Shown piece by piece: positions 24,921 to 34,270 of a stretch of 64,000 nt of DNA. Position 1 is the stretch's first letter, and each line of letters begins with the position of its first letter. The notes under the pieces are model-generated. The model ran no database searches. It had not been told where the DNA came from and saw only the letters and a list, made by a program, of their open reading frames with translations. The DNA is from Sulfobacillus acidophilus DSM 10332 (lineage in GTDB: Bacteria > Bacillota > Sulfobacillia > Sulfobacillales > Sulfobacillaceae): the NCBI GenBank assembly GCA_000237975.1, contig CP003179.1, positions 1,364,001-1,428,000 of the forward strand. The letters run 5' to 3'. The position numbers were made by a program, and so were the translations under genes.

Positions 24921-26597
24921 ATGGACCAGCGCGAAACCTTGGAAAAGGCGTATCAAGCGTGGAAAGAACGGGTCCTGGAACCATTTGTACATAAGTCCGG
25001 AGGGGCGACCGATAACCGGGTTGAAACCGTATCGGAAATCCCGGTCAATCCCCTTTACACACCCCTCGACGCTCCGGATGCCCAGTATTTGGATAAACTG
25101 GGTTTTCCGGGAGAATATCCCTTTACCCGGGGCATCTATCCCAACATGTATCGTGGACGTCTCTGGACGATGCGCCAATACGCCGGGTTTGGGACGGCGG
25201 AAGAATCGAATCTCCGTTACCGATATTTGTTGGAGCAGGGGCAAACCGGACTCTCGGTGGCATTCGATTTGCCGACCCAGATGGGGTATGATTCGGATGC
25301 CCCGGAAGCCCAGGGGGAAGTCGGAAAAGTCGGGGTCGCCATCGACACGCTGAAAGACATGGAGATTTTGTTGGATCAGATCCCTTTGGATCGCGTCTCC
25401 GTCTCGATGACAATTAATGCGCCGGCGGCGATTCTTTTGCTCATGGTGGTGGCGGTGGCCAAACGACAGGGGGTCGATATCCGGCGGCTCAGCGGGACGA
25501 TTCAAAATGACATCCTGAAAGAATATGCCGCCCGGGGGACCTACATTTTTCCGCCCAAACCCTCCATGCGCCTGATTACCGATATTTTTCGCTGGTGTTC
25601 GGTCCATTTACCGCATTGGAATACGATTAGTATTTCCGGCTATCACATTCGAGAAGCCGGTTCGACAGCTGCCCAAGAAGTGGCATTTACCTTGGCCAAT
25701 GGCATGGAGTATGTAAAGGCGGCTCTCGAGGCCGGGTTGGCGGTGGACCAATTTGCCCCCCGTTTGTCTTTTTTCTTTAATGCCCATATGGACTTTTTTG
25801 AAGAAATTGCCAAGTACCGGGCCGCTCGGCGACTCTGGGCGGAGATTATGCGCACGCGTTTCGGTGCCCAGGATCCCCGGTCATGGCAATTACGGTTTCA
25901 TACCCAGACGGCCGGGTCCACCCTGACCGCCCAACAGCCCGACACCAATGTGGTGCGAGTGACTTTGCAAGCGTTGGCCGCGGTCTTGGGCGGGACGCAG
26001 TCCCTTCATACCAACGCCAAAGACGAGGCATTGGCGCTGCCCACGGAAGAGTCGGCGCGGCTGGCGCTTCGCACCCAACAAGTGATTGCCTATGAAAGCG
26101 GCGTGACGGCTACCGTGGATCCGCTCGGGGGAAGCTATTATATCGAGTGGCTGACCGACCGGATTATGCAACAAGCGCTGTATTATATCGACCAAATTGA
26201 CCAGCGGGGCGGGGCGGTCGCCGCCATTGAGGCCGGTTACATCCAACGGGAAATCCAAGATGCGGCATACCGGTTTCAACAAAAGGTGGAAACGGGCGAG
26301 CAGGTCATTGTGGGCGTGAATCGATTTCGTCTGGAAGAACCGCCCCCGAGTCAATTGATGCGGGTGGACGAGGCGATTGGCCGACGCCAAGTCGAGAAGT
26401 TGCATCAAGTGAAAGCGGCGCGCGACCCCAAGCGGGTGACCGATGCCTTGGCCCGCTTAGAGCAGGCGGCGAGCCGTCCGGATGCGCCCCTCATGGAACC
26501 GTTGCTTGAAGCGGTGGAATCGTATGCCACATTAGGCGAAATGGTCGGCGTGCTGAAAAAGCATTTTGGTCAGTACCGGCCCCCGGTATTTATCTAA
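24921..26597 (+). CDS. mcmA: Methylmalonyl-CoA mutase large subunit (catalytic chain without B12 domain)
   Basis: A 558-residue TIM-barrel mutase. Recognisable blocks are [65 protein letters not shown] and [15 protein letters not shown]. The protein ends without the C-terminal cobalamin-binding domain (DxHxxG), so a separate small subunit is needed; none is in this window. It isomerises methylmalonyl-CoA and succinyl-CoA using adenosylcobalamin. It heads a run of propionyl-CoA genes. Confidence 0.94.
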   Translation: MDQRETLEKAYQAWKERVLEPFVHKSGGATDNRVETVSEIPVNPLYTPLDAPDAQYLDKLGFPGEYPFTRGIYPNMYRGRLWTMRQYAGFGTAEESNLRYRYLLEQGQTGLSVAFDLPTQMGYDSDAPEAQGEVGKVGVAIDTLKDMEILLDQIPLDRVSVSMTINAPAAILLLMVVAVAKRQGVDIRRLSGTIQNDILKEYAARGTYIFPPKPSMRLITDIFRWCSVHLPHWNTISISGYHIREAGSTAAQEVAFTLANGMEYVKAALEAGLAVDQFAPRLSFFFNAHMDFFEEIAKYRAARRLWAEIMRTRFGAQDPRSWQLRFHTQTAGSTLTAQQPDTNVVRVTLQALAAVLGGTQSLHTNAKDEALALPTEESARLALRTQQVIAYESGVTATVDPLGGSYYIEWLTDRIMQQALYYIDQIDQRGGAVAAIEAGYIQREIQDAAYRFQQKVETGEQVIVGVNRFRLEEPPPSQLMRVDEAIGRRQVEKLHQVKAARDPKRVTDALARLEQAASRPDAPLMEPLLEAVESYATLGEMVGVLKKHFGQYRPPVFI

Positions 26598-26620
26598 CCT
26601 GTCAGAAAGGGAGTCGCAAC

Positions 26621-27037
26621 ATGCTCAAGCTGGATCATATCGGCGTGGCGGTCACCGATTTGGCCCAAGCCATTGAGGCCTACCAATCCCTGGGGTTGTC
26701 TCTAGCCCACCGCGAAGTCGTGGAACGGGACGCGGTCGAAGTGGCCTTTTTGCCGTTCGAGGGCGGACGCTTCGAACTCTTGGCGCCTCACGACGAAACG
26801 TCCCCGGTGGCCCGCTTTCTCGCGAAACGCGGCCCCGGTATTCATCATGTGGCGTTGGCGGTGGATCACTTGCAAGCCGTTTTGGCCCAATTAAAAGCCC
26901 TGGGATTGACGTTGATCGACCAAGAACCGCGTCCGGGCGCCGAGGGCTCGCAGGTGGCCTTTATTCACCCTTCGGCCATGGGGGGCGTCTTGGTGGAATT
27001 AGTGGAACATCCGAATAAGGAGGCTCTTCGTGACTGA
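26621..27037 (+). CDS. mce: Methylmalonyl-CoA epimerase
   Basis: A 138-residue vicinal-oxygen-chelate protein with two repeats. Metal-binding residues are visible as His in KLDHIGVAV, Glu in GRFELL, His in GIHHVALAV and Glu near VLVELVEH. It interconverts the (R) and (S) forms of methylmalonyl-CoA, linking carboxylase and mutase. ATG 26621 follows AGAAAGGGAG. Its end overlaps the carboxylase gene by 8 nt. Confidence 0.93.
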   Translation: MLKLDHIGVAVTDLAQAIEAYQSLGLSLAHREVVERDAVEVAFLPFEGGRFELLAPHDETSPVARFLAKRGPGIHHVALAVDHLQAVLAQLKALGLTLIDQEPRPGAEGSQVAFIHPSAMGGVLVELVEHPNKEALRD

Positions 27038-28574
27038 TCCGCATCAGGAGTTACAGCGCCGTCTTCGAGAAATTGAAGCGATGGGGGGACCCCAGCGTAT
27101 CGCTCGGCAGCATCAGATGGGGAAGTGGAGTGCCCGGGAACGCCTGCATTACTTGTTGGACCCGGACACGTTTGAAGAAATCGGGGCGCATGTCGAGCAC
27201 CGGGGAACGCTATTCGGATTGGATCAAGTCAAGGCTCCGGCCGACGGAGTCGTGACCGGGTTCGGCCGCATTCATCATCGCCCGGTCTATGTCTTTGCCC
27301 AAGATTTTACCGTGCTCGGCGGATCCTTGGGAGAAATGCATGCCGCCAAGATTCAAAAGGTCCAGGATTTGGCTCTCAAATCGGGGGTGCCGATTATTGG
27401 CCTTAACGACTCGGGCGGTGCACGCATTCAAGAAGGGGTCGACGCGCTGAGCGGTTACGGGGAAATTTTCAAGCGAAACACCTGGGCTTCCGGGGTGATC
27501 CCCCAAATCACCGTGATTATGGGTCCCAGCGCAGGCGGGGCGGTATATTCGCCGGCCCTGACCGACGTGATTATCATGGTGCGGAAAACGTCTCAAATGT
27601 TCATTACCGGTCCGCAAGTGATTCAAACCGTCACGGGAGAGACGGTATCGGCGGAGGAGCTAGGGGGGGCCGATACCCAGCTAAAGCGTTCGGGGGTCGC
27701 GCATTTTGTCGCCGACAATGATGCCGAGGCGCTGGATCAAGTGCGCCATCTCTTAGCGTACTTACCCAACAATTATCGGGAAGAGCCGCCCGTCATCGAC
27801 GCGCTCGATCCCTTGGACCGGCGGGAGCCGCGCCTTCGGGAGTTGGTGCCGGTCGATGCCAATAAGCCTTATGATGTGAAACAGATTATCCACACGATTT
27901 GTGATCGCGACACCTTTTTGGAGTGGCAATCCGGGTATGCCGATAATTTGGTGATTGGACTCGGTCGACTGGGGGGCCATGTGATTGGCGTTGTCGCCAA
28001 TCAACCGCGTGTGTTGGCCGGCACTTTGGATATTAACGCGTCGGACAAGTTGGCCCGATTCGTACGGTTTTGTGACGCGTTTAACATCCCGGTGATTACC
28101 TTGGTGGACACGCCCGGCTACTTACCCGGAACCGCCCAAGAATTTGGGGGAATCATTCGACACGGTGCCAAGGTCCTGTATGCGTATGCCGAGGCCACGG
28201 TTCCCAAAATCACCGTCATCTTGCGCAAGGCCTATGGGGGAGCCTATCTGGCCATGTGCAGCCGCTCGTTGGGAGCGGATCTGGTCATGGCTTGGCCGAC
28301 CGCGGAGATTGCCGTCATGGGTCCGGAAGGTGCCGCCAATATTATTTTCCGGAAAGATATCGAGGAGGCCGACGACCCGGCTCAGATGCGCCAGCAAAAA
28401 GCCCGCGAATACCGCGAGCAATTTGCCAATCCGTATGTGGCGGCCAGTCATGGGTATATTGACCAGGTGATTGATCCGGCCGATACGCGGCCGAAATTGG
28501 CCCGGGCCTTGATGGCGCTTTACAATAAACGGGATACGCGGCCGGACAAGCGGCATGGGAATATGCCGGTTTAA
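27030..28574 (+). CDS. pccB: Propionyl-CoA carboxylase beta subunit (carboxyltransferase)
   Basis: A 514-residue acyl-CoA carboxyltransferase. Key blocks are KWSARERLHYLLDPDTFEEI, FAQDFTVLGGSLGEMHA, GLNDSGGARIQEGVDAL, MGPSAGGAVYSPAL and RKAYGGAYLAMCSRSLGAD. It transfers carboxylate from carboxybiotin to propionyl-CoA. A decarboxylase (MmdA) reading is possible, but no membrane beta subunit of a sodium pump follows. A biotin carrier gene lies downstream and no biotin carboxylase is in the window. GTG 27030 follows AAGGAGG. Confidence 0.92.
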   Translation: MTDPHQELQRRLREIEAMGGPQRIARQHQMGKWSARERLHYLLDPDTFEEIGAHVEHRGTLFGLDQVKAPADGVVTGFGRIHHRPVYVFAQDFTVLGGSLGEMHAAKIQKVQDLALKSGVPIIGLNDSGGARIQEGVDALSGYGEIFKRNTWASGVIPQITVIMGPSAGGAVYSPALTDVIIMVRKTSQMFITGPQVIQTVTGETVSAEELGGADTQLKRSGVAHFVADNDAEALDQVRHLLAYLPNNYREEPPVIDALDPLDRREPRLRELVPVDANKPYDVKQIIHTICDRDTFLEWQSGYADNLVIGLGRLGGHVIGVVANQPRVLAGTLDINASDKLARFVRFCDAFNIPVITLVDTPGYLPGTAQEFGGIIRHGAKVLYAYAEATVPKITVILRKAYGGAYLAMCSRSLGADLVMAWPTAEIAVMGPEGAANIIFRKDIEEADDPAQMRQQKAREYREQFANPYVAASHGYIDQVIDPADTRPKLARALMALYNKRDTRPDKRHGNMPV

Positions 28575-28596
28575 GCAAAAGGAGTCGAACGGGTTG

Positions 28597-28776
28597 ATGA
28601 ATCGATGGCATGACTCGGAAGAGCGGATCACCGAGGACGAGTTGGCCGCCGTCATGGCGGCGATTTTGCTGCTCGAGCGTCCCGGCGCCCTAGAGGGAGA
28701 ACATCCCGTGGCGCTCAAAGTGCGAGAGATTTGGCCTAAGCCCTCTCCTTGGCGCTGGAGCTATACGGTTGGATAA
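28597..28776 (+). CDS. Small acidic-to-tryptophan-rich protein, putative carboxylase accessory subunit
   Basis: A 59-residue protein between the carboxyltransferase and biotin-carrier genes. It has an acidic helix (ITEDELAAVMAAILLLE) followed by a short Trp-containing tail (PSPWRWSYTVG). Short proteins of the form helix plus terminal PWR tail occur next to biotin-dependent (de)carboxylase genes, so a docking subunit is plausible. The frame opens further upstream within pccB, but AAAAGGAG at 28577 points to TTG 28594 or ATG 28597. There is no membrane segment, unlike OadG. Confidence 0.6.
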   Translation: MNRWHDSEERITEDELAAVMAAILLLERPGALEGEHPVALKVREIWPKPSPWRWSYTVG

Positions 28777-28805
28777 ATCGCTGGAGGATTGAAGGAGGCA
28801 CCACG

Positions 28806-29198
28806 GTGGGTCAGGTAAGAAAATTTCGGATTACGGTGAACGGAAAAGTCTATGAAGTGGAGGCCGAAGAGGTGACCGGCGGGCCGGTTACCCCTCCTGC
28901 GCCCGAAAAAGTGGCGGTAGCCCCGTCGGCACCTGTAGCCGATCCGGTTCCGGCTCCGCCTCCCGCCAGAGCCTTTTCCGGCGGGAGTATCGCGGTCGAG
29001 GCTCCCTTACCGGGTGCCGTCCTCGACGTGAAAGTCGTCGAAGGCCAGGGGGTCGAATCTGGGCAAGTGTTGGTGATTTTAGAGGCGATGAAAATGGAGA
29101 ACGAAATTACCGCGCCCCGGGCGGGCACCGTTCGCGAGGTCCGGGTAACCAAGGGGGCCACGGTCAATGCCGGGGATGTCTTGGTGGTATTAGCCTAG
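28806..29198 (+). CDS. Biotin carboxyl carrier protein
   Basis: A 130-residue carrier. It has a short N-terminal region (RKFRITVNGKVYEVEAEEV), a flexible Pro/Ala linker (residues 30-60) and a C-terminal biotinyl domain with EAMKMENEI, Lys96 being the biotinylated residue. GTG 28806 follows GAAGGAGG; upstream open frame is ignored. It completes a carboxylase set with pccB, apart from the biotin carboxylase. Confidence 0.93.
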   Translation: MGQVRKFRITVNGKVYEVEAEEVTGGPVTPPAPEKVAVAPSAPVADPVPAPPPARAFSGGSIAVEAPLPGAVLDVKVVEGQGVESGQVLVILEAMKMENEITAPRAGTVREVRVTKGATVNAGDVLVVLA

Positions 29199-29200
29199 AT

Positions 29201-30403
29201 ATGACCGATATCCAGTCCCCCGTAATCGTGTTTGCGCCGCATCCGGATGATGAGACGTTGGGGGCGGGCGGCCTCATGGCTCAAGCGGTCGCCTCGGGAG
29301 CCGACGTGCATGTGGTGTTGATGACATCGGGTGACGGATTTCGCGAAGATGCGGCGCGCTATTATTTATCCTTTGATATTTCGCCGGAAGAGTACATTCA
29401 TATGGGGTATGAACGCCAAACCGAAGCGGTAGAGGCTCTCGGCCATCTCGGGGTTCCGCGTGATCATGTCCATTTTCTCGGATTTCCGGATGGAGGGCTG
29501 GCCCGGCTATGGCTAGAGGCGTGGTCGGGCACGCCCTGGGTCAGCGAAACGACTCGGGTCGACCAAGTCCCCTATATTACCGATGTCGTGGAGCCGTCGG
29601 CACCGTATGTGGGTGCCCGGCTCCTCCAGTTATTAATCCGGTTATTGACCCAAATTCGGCCGCGCTTGGTGGTGATGCCGACGACATTTGATCAACATCC
29701 GGACCATTGGATGACGAATGTGTTTGCGACGGCGGCCGTGCGGGAGTGGGAAACCCAAGCGGGTCTAGCCGAACCTCTCGAACGATGGGGCTACTTGGTC
29801 CATTGGAATGCCTGGCCGTTACCGGTGGCTTACCGACCCCATTTGGCCGCCGAACCCCCGGAAAATCTTCGGCAACTGGATGGCCTCAAATGGGTTGAAC
29901 TAGCGGTCGACGCCCCCCAAGCGGAGCAGAAGCGTCAGGCCCTTATGGCTTATGAGAGCCAAGTGGAATTGATTAAGCCCTTTATGCTAGCCTTTGTCCG
30001 TCGGAGTGAAATCTTTTTGCAAGAAAGTCAATGGACCGAGACGTCACGCATCGTGGTGCCGCCTCCCGACCGTCTCGCCAAATTGTTAGGACGGGTCAAT
30101 CCCTTGAAAGGGGCGGCATGGGGCCGAATCGGCGACCATCTGGAGGTGATTGTCGACTTTGATCGTCCACCAACCGCCTCGATGGTTTTAGAGGTGTCCC
30201 TTCATGGAATCGGGACCGGCGTGCATCGGGTCTGGCGCGTAACGCCGGAGGACGCCTATTCGTCGGTGACCGGTCGTCAATGGCGGCTGAGCTGGCCTGT
30301 CTCATGGTATGATGGAGCCCCTGAGCTTTTGGTGGGAATCCAATTAAAGCGGGGCGCACAAGAGGTGGGACGGTTGCCTTTTCGGTTGTGGGAGGGGTTA
30401 TAG
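29201..30403 (+). CDS. PIG-L/LmbE-family deacetylase
   Basis: A 400-residue protein. The zinc-binding motif of PIG-L N-deacetylases is clear at the start (FAPHPDDETLGAGG), with a second His motif in FDQHPDHW. The first 270 residues form the enzyme domain. The C-terminal 130 residues (after about 280) look like a beta-rich extra domain. Substrates in the family are N-acetylglucosamine-type groups, for example in bacillithiol or cell-wall precursors; which applies here is unknown. It starts two bases after the carrier gene and ends directly against dppA. Confidence 0.85.
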   Translation: MTDIQSPVIVFAPHPDDETLGAGGLMAQAVASGADVHVVLMTSGDGFREDAARYYLSFDISPEEYIHMGYERQTEAVEALGHLGVPRDHVHFLGFPDGGLARLWLEAWSGTPWVSETTRVDQVPYITDVVEPSAPYVGARLLQLLIRLLTQIRPRLVVMPTTFDQHPDHWMTNVFATAAVREWETQAGLAEPLERWGYLVHWNAWPLPVAYRPHLAAEPPENLRQLDGLKWVELAVDAPQAEQKRQALMAYESQVELIKPFMLAFVRRSEIFLQESQWTETSRIVVPPPDRLAKLLGRVNPLKGAAWGRIGDHLEVIVDFDRPPTASMVLEVSLHGIGTGVHRVWRVTPEDAYSSVTGRQWRLSWPVSWYDGAPELLVGIQLKRGAQEVGRLPFRLWEGL

Positions 30404-31231
30404 ATGAAAGTATGGATTTCCGTTGATATGGAAGGGATTAGCGGGATTGTAGATCGAGAACAATTAATTCCGGATCATCGTCTGTACCAGGAAGGCCGGC
30501 AACGGATGCTGGACGATTTACGGGCGGTTACCGATCGCCTGTTGGCGGCGTCGGATGTGGAAGAAATTTGGATAAACGATTCGCATGACGGTATGGTCAA
30601 TGTACGCCAGTCGGATATGCCGCCCCGGGTCTACCTCATTTCGGGCGGGGCCAAACCGTTCTCTATGGCGGAAGGTGCCCAATGGGCGGATTTGGCCTTA
30701 TTTATCGGGTACCACGCCAAAGCCGGTACCCAAGCGGCCATTATGGATCATACCTACGCCGGCGAAATTTTCGATGTGACGCTCAATGGGCAATCGGTGG
30801 GCGAAACCGGGCTGAATGCGGCGTTACTCGGAGCGTGGGGCGTTCCGGTGGGGATGGTTAGCGGGGACGACAAGGTGGCGGCCGAGGCGAAAGCTTTGTT
30901 GCCCGACGTGGAGACGGCGGTCGTCAAATGGGGCATCAGTCGTCGGGCCGCTCGATTGTTGCCGCCCGCGGAAGCTTCGGCGGTGTTGCAACAGGCGGTC
31001 GATCGGACACTCACCAAGTGGCGGGAGGGACGGCTCAAGCCTTGGCGGATCACGACGCCCATTACCCTGACGGTAACGCTCATGACGCCGGAAATGGCGG
31101 ACCGGGGCATGTATTGCCCCGGGGCCATCCGGCTCGACGGACGGACCGTGGGGTTTACCCTGGCATCGATGGAAGACGCGTTTCGGTCCTTTTACACCGT
31201 AATGGCCAGTGCCGGACGTCCGCTCTATTAG
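30404..31231 (+). CDS. dppA: D-aminopeptidase DppA (M55)
   Basis: A 275-residue M55 peptidase. The metal motif SVDMEGISGI opens the protein, and INDSHDGMVN, FIGYHAKAG, DHTYAGEIFDV and NGQSVGETGLNAA match DppA. These zinc enzymes form decameric self-compartmentalised particles that split D-amino-acid peptides such as D-Ala-D-Ala. Position beside a PIG-L deacetylase and a flippase-like gene suggests recycling or remodelling of wall material. The frame follows the previous stop directly. Confidence 0.93.
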   Translation: MKVWISVDMEGISGIVDREQLIPDHRLYQEGRQRMLDDLRAVTDRLLAASDVEEIWINDSHDGMVNVRQSDMPPRVYLISGGAKPFSMAEGAQWADLALFIGYHAKAGTQAAIMDHTYAGEIFDVTLNGQSVGETGLNAALLGAWGVPVGMVSGDDKVAAEAKALLPDVETAVVKWGISRRAARLLPPAEASAVLQQAVDRTLTKWREGRLKPWRITTPITLTVTLMTPEMADRGMYCPGAIRLDGRTVGFTLASMEDAFRSFYTVMASAGRPLY

Positions 31232-32399
31232 GCGGTTTTGGCACGATAACGCCTATCTCGGCGCAGCCACCCTCAGTACCGGATTGGCCAATTGGGGGTA
31301 TGCCGTTCTTTTGGCCCGTCACCTGGGGCCGATTGGTTACGGCGATCTCATATTTTTAAACAACTGGATATCGGTTGGCCTCTTGCCGCTGCCGGCGGTT
31401 ACCTTATGGACTATTCGTCATGCGGATGTCCGCGTTGCGCCGCGACGCCTTTGGATCGTCGGGGCATTGGTGGGGGCTTTGGAGATGGCCGTCTATTCGC
31501 TGTGGTCGGGGCACCCGAGGTCGATTCCGGTCGAGCTGGTCGGCCTCTTTAGCCTGGCGGTGCCGGCGTATTGGGGCTATGCCGTAGCCGTGGGCCGATT
31601 GGAACGAGCTCGCGCCTATCGTCGGGTCGCCGGGTTGATGATGATAAGCGGACTGGGGACCGTGACAGCGGCCTTCGCGGCTATTCACGTGCCCCGTGAG
31701 GTCTCGTTGACGGTGCTTGGGCTGATGGCCAGCGCCCTGGCCTGGGGACTTTGGGGTGTCGCCGGGTATTGGATCCGACCGCGGGTCCCGGCGCCTTTCG
31801 ATTCCCGGGCGGTCCGGGGAGGCATCACCGTGATCGCCGGATTTTTAGGATCGCTGTGGAGCATGGGCGATGCATTCCTGGCGAAAATCCTGCTGACCCC
31901 GGAGGCCGCCGGCTGGTATGCCGGATTGAATACGGTCGGGCAGGCCTTGCCTTTTGTGGCGGGGAGTCTCTTGACGGTCATGTTGACCGGCGTACTGGAT
32001 CGGCCGTCGGAGCGTGGGGCGGTTATCCGCCGGACCCAATGGCTCTTGGCCGGTATCACCGTCGTCTATGGGACCTTGGTGGTCGGATTGCCGCATACGG
32101 TCGTCGTATGGGCGTTAGGCCCCCGATTTCGGCCGGTGGCCGGTTGGCTCCCGGTTTATGGGGCGGCCATGATGGCGGAGACGTGGGCGCTTTATCGACT
32201 GATGCTGGCGATTTTGGACCAAAACCGGACGATAGTTCTCTTGGCCCTAGCGGGCACGATGATATGGCTGGGTCGGCTGATCATCACGCGGCATCAATTC
32301 GTCGGATTTGTCGGGGTCACGGTGCAAACGTTTGGCGTTACGTGGGCGGCGATGGAGGGAGCCGCGTTTTTTCGGCGGCAAAAAGCCCGGCACCCCTGA
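31209..32399 (+). CDS. Flippase-like polytopic membrane protein
   Basis: A 396-residue protein with about ten to twelve hydrophobic helices. The start (NAYLGAATLSTGLANWGYAV, then LLARHLGPIGYGDLIF) is typical of Wzx/MATE-type polysaccharide flippases, where a similar GPxxYG motif is common. The length is near the low end of that superfamily. Substrate unknown. GTG 31209 overlaps dppA by 23 nt. A hairpin at the 3' end serves the gene on the other strand. Confidence 0.7.
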   Translation: MPDVRSIRRFWHDNAYLGAATLSTGLANWGYAVLLARHLGPIGYGDLIFLNNWISVGLLPLPAVTLWTIRHADVRVAPRRLWIVGALVGALEMAVYSLWSGHPRSIPVELVGLFSLAVPAYWGYAVAVGRLERARAYRRVAGLMMISGLGTVTAAFAAIHVPREVSLTVLGLMASALAWGLWGVAGYWIRPRVPAPFDSRAVRGGITVIAGFLGSLWSMGDAFLAKILLTPEAAGWYAGLNTVGQALPFVAGSLLTVMLTGVLDRPSERGAVIRRTQWLLAGITVVYGTLVVGLPHTVVVWALGPRFRPVAGWLPVYGAAMMAETWALYRLMLAILDQNRTIVLLALAGTMIWLGRLIITRHQFVGFVGVTVQTFGVTWAAMEGAAFFRRQKARHP

Positions 32400-32411
32400 A
32401 GGGTACCGGGC
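32380..32411 (-). terminator. Intrinsic terminator of the peptide-binding protein gene
   Basis: GCCCGG-C-ACCC / GGGT-A-CCGGGC (32385-32411) forms a hairpin with one mismatch and a CTGAA loop. Read on the - strand it is followed by TTTTT, so it terminates the 32427-34178 gene. It overlaps the stop region of the flippase-like gene on the + strand. Confidence 0.82.
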
Positions 32412-32426
32412 CGGTGCGCAAGACGA

Positions 32427-34178
32427 CTACTTGGTAAAGTACCAGTAGTTAGGAAAGATCATATCGGTAATCACGTTAAATGTAGATACAGTGCCATGTA
32501 AGCTGGTGGCATGCTCGATTAATGCGCCAGCTCCTGCGGGCCCTGCCGCCGGCCACGGCAGATAAATCACCGGCAAATTCTTTGCGGCAAATTCTTCATA
32601 TTTAAAGAGGGCCGCCAAGGTTTGATGGGGGGTACCCGGTAAGTAAGACGCCTTAATCAGTTGGTCCATGGTAGGGTTGCTGTACCCTTGGAAGTTTGAG
32701 GCCGCCCCGGTCGCAAAGAGACCGCCACCCGTCGGGTAGTAGTCGGGTTGATAGGTCCAGCCGCCACCCCAGTCGGCCATATCCCACTTGGTCGCGTTCG
32801 ACTGCTGAGCCGTACTAATCACGTTGTCGAAAGGCTGTTGTTCGATAGTGACTTGAATCCCTTCTTGCGCCCAGTCTTGCTTTAGGATCTGTTGCAAGTC
32901 CGTCTGCGCCTGGTCACCCGATACGGCCAAGAAGGTAAACGCGAGTTTGACGCCGTTCTTTTCCATCACGCCGTTCACTTCGTGCCAGCCATGAGCCTCT
33001 AGGAGCTTCTTGCCGGCAGCCGGATTGTACGGGTAGAGCGGGTTGTCGAGAGACGGATCGGTAAAGGCGGTCTTCGGTTGGGACGCCACCGGGCCGCCTT
33101 CGGGTACGGCCTGGCCGTGGAATACCGCGGAAATGATGGCCGGCTGGTCAACCCCCATCTCCAGCGCCTGTCGGACGTACAGTTGGTTGAAGTACGGTCC
33201 CAAACCGCCCGGCGCATGCGGGTTCATGTTGACGATTAAATAATTAAAGCCCAAATCATAGGTAGGCGCAAGGACATCCCCGGTTAGTTCGTTACGGGCA
33301 CCCCATTCTGAGGGCGGCAAATAGCCGAAGTTAATGGTACCGGTCTTGAGGCCGGCAAATTCGGCCGAGTCTCCCGTCTCATATTGGAAAATCACTTTGT
33401 TCAAAATGGATTTGTGCCCGCCGAAATTGGGATTGGGCACAAAGACCCACTGATTGTTGGGACTGAACGATTGGATATGATAAGCCCCGTCGACCACATC
33501 GTACACCGCGTTCATCGGCGAGTTGGCCACACTCTGGATGAACGACAGTTCCTGGTTCATATTGGTGGGATATTTATCCCACACGGAAGCGGGGACCGGC
33601 CAAATCTGACCCAGTCCGTTGTGAATGAACCAGTTGGGGTTGGAGGCTTGATTGAGCGTCACAATGACTTGATTTGATCCGTTAGCCGTAACGCTTGTCC
33701 ACCGGGTCGGGACGCCGCCGATACCGGCGCCGCCGTAGGTCCAGGGGGCATTGCTACCGCTGGCCGCTTTCATCACGTTCCAGGTAAAGACCACGTCCTG
33801 AGCCGTGATCGGTTGGCCGTTGGACCACTTGTATTTGGAGCTCAAGGTGAGGACATAGCGTGTGCCGGTGGCGTTATAGCTGATGTTACTGACCAAGGAG
33901 CGGGCATAGTCCACTTGGTCCTGGTTATTAAACATAATCAGCGGCCGATACATCATACTGTCGACCTGCGTGTTGACGTCACTAAACGCCGCAGCCGACA
34001 AAATCGGGAAAAACCAGTTGGGCGAGGTCTGCGGGGCTAACGCAATCACCGCGGTCCCGCCTTTGACGGGTGTTCCGCCGGTGGATGCGGTGGTGGTACT
34101 GCTGCCGCCACAGCCCGCCAGCAAAGCTGCTGAACCCAACAAGGCCGCCGAGGCGACGGCCATCGTCCGATGTTTCAT
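32427..34178 (-). CDS. Peptide ABC transporter substrate-binding lipoprotein (family 5)
   Basis: A 583-residue extracytoplasmic solute-binding protein. It has a lipoprotein signal peptide with lipobox LAGC (Cys23), a Ser/Thr linker and SBP_bac_5 features: YKWSNGQPITAQDVVFTWNV, VRQALEMGVDQ, and DYYPTGGG in the distal lobe. It would bind peptides or similar ligands outside the membrane. No ABC permease or ATPase gene is adjacent, so the partners lie elsewhere. RBS GGAGGG precedes its ATG. An amidase gene lies upstream on the same strand. Confidence 0.9.
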   Translation of the reverse strand: MKHRTMAVASAALLGSAALLAGCGGSSTTTASTGGTPVKGGTAVIALAPQTSPNWFFPILSAAAFSDVNTQVDSMMYRPLIMFNNQDQVDYARSLVSNISYNATGTRYVLTLSSKYKWSNGQPITAQDVVFTWNVMKAASGSNAPWTYGGAGIGGVPTRWTSVTANGSNQVIVTLNQASNPNWFIHNGLGQIWPVPASVWDKYPTNMNQELSFIQSVANSPMNAVYDVVDGAYHIQSFSPNNQWVFVPNPNFGGHKSILNKVIFQYETGDSAEFAGLKTGTINFGYLPPSEWGARNELTGDVLAPTYDLGFNYLIVNMNPHAPGGLGPYFNQLYVRQALEMGVDQPAIISAVFHGQAVPEGGPVASQPKTAFTDPSLDNPLYPYNPAAGKKLLEAHGWHEVNGVMEKNGVKLAFTFLAVSGDQAQTDLQQILKQDWAQEGIQVTIEQQPFDNVISTAQQSNATKWDMADWGGGWTYQPDYYPTGGGLFATGAASNFQGYSNPTMDQLIKASYLPGTPHQTLAALFKYEEFAAKNLPVIYLPWPAAGPAGAGALIEHATSLHGTVSTFNVITDMIFPNYWYFTK

Positions 34179-34221
34179 AAACGCCCTCCTACGGGTGAAA
34201 TCTCATTTTGACCTGACTGAC

Positions 34222-34258
34222 TGACGTCACCAGGACGAAGGATAATTCGACAATTGTC
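34222..34258 (-). promoter_or_regulatory. Palindromes upstream of the peptide-binding protein gene
   Basis: The 92-nt gap between amidase and lipoprotein genes contains two perfect palindromes, GACAATTGTC (34249-34258) and TGACGTCA (34222-34229), plus reiterated TGAC steps. They may be operator sites. No clear -10/-35 pair was identified. Confidence 0.35.
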
Positions 34259-34270
34259 ACAAAAATCCTC

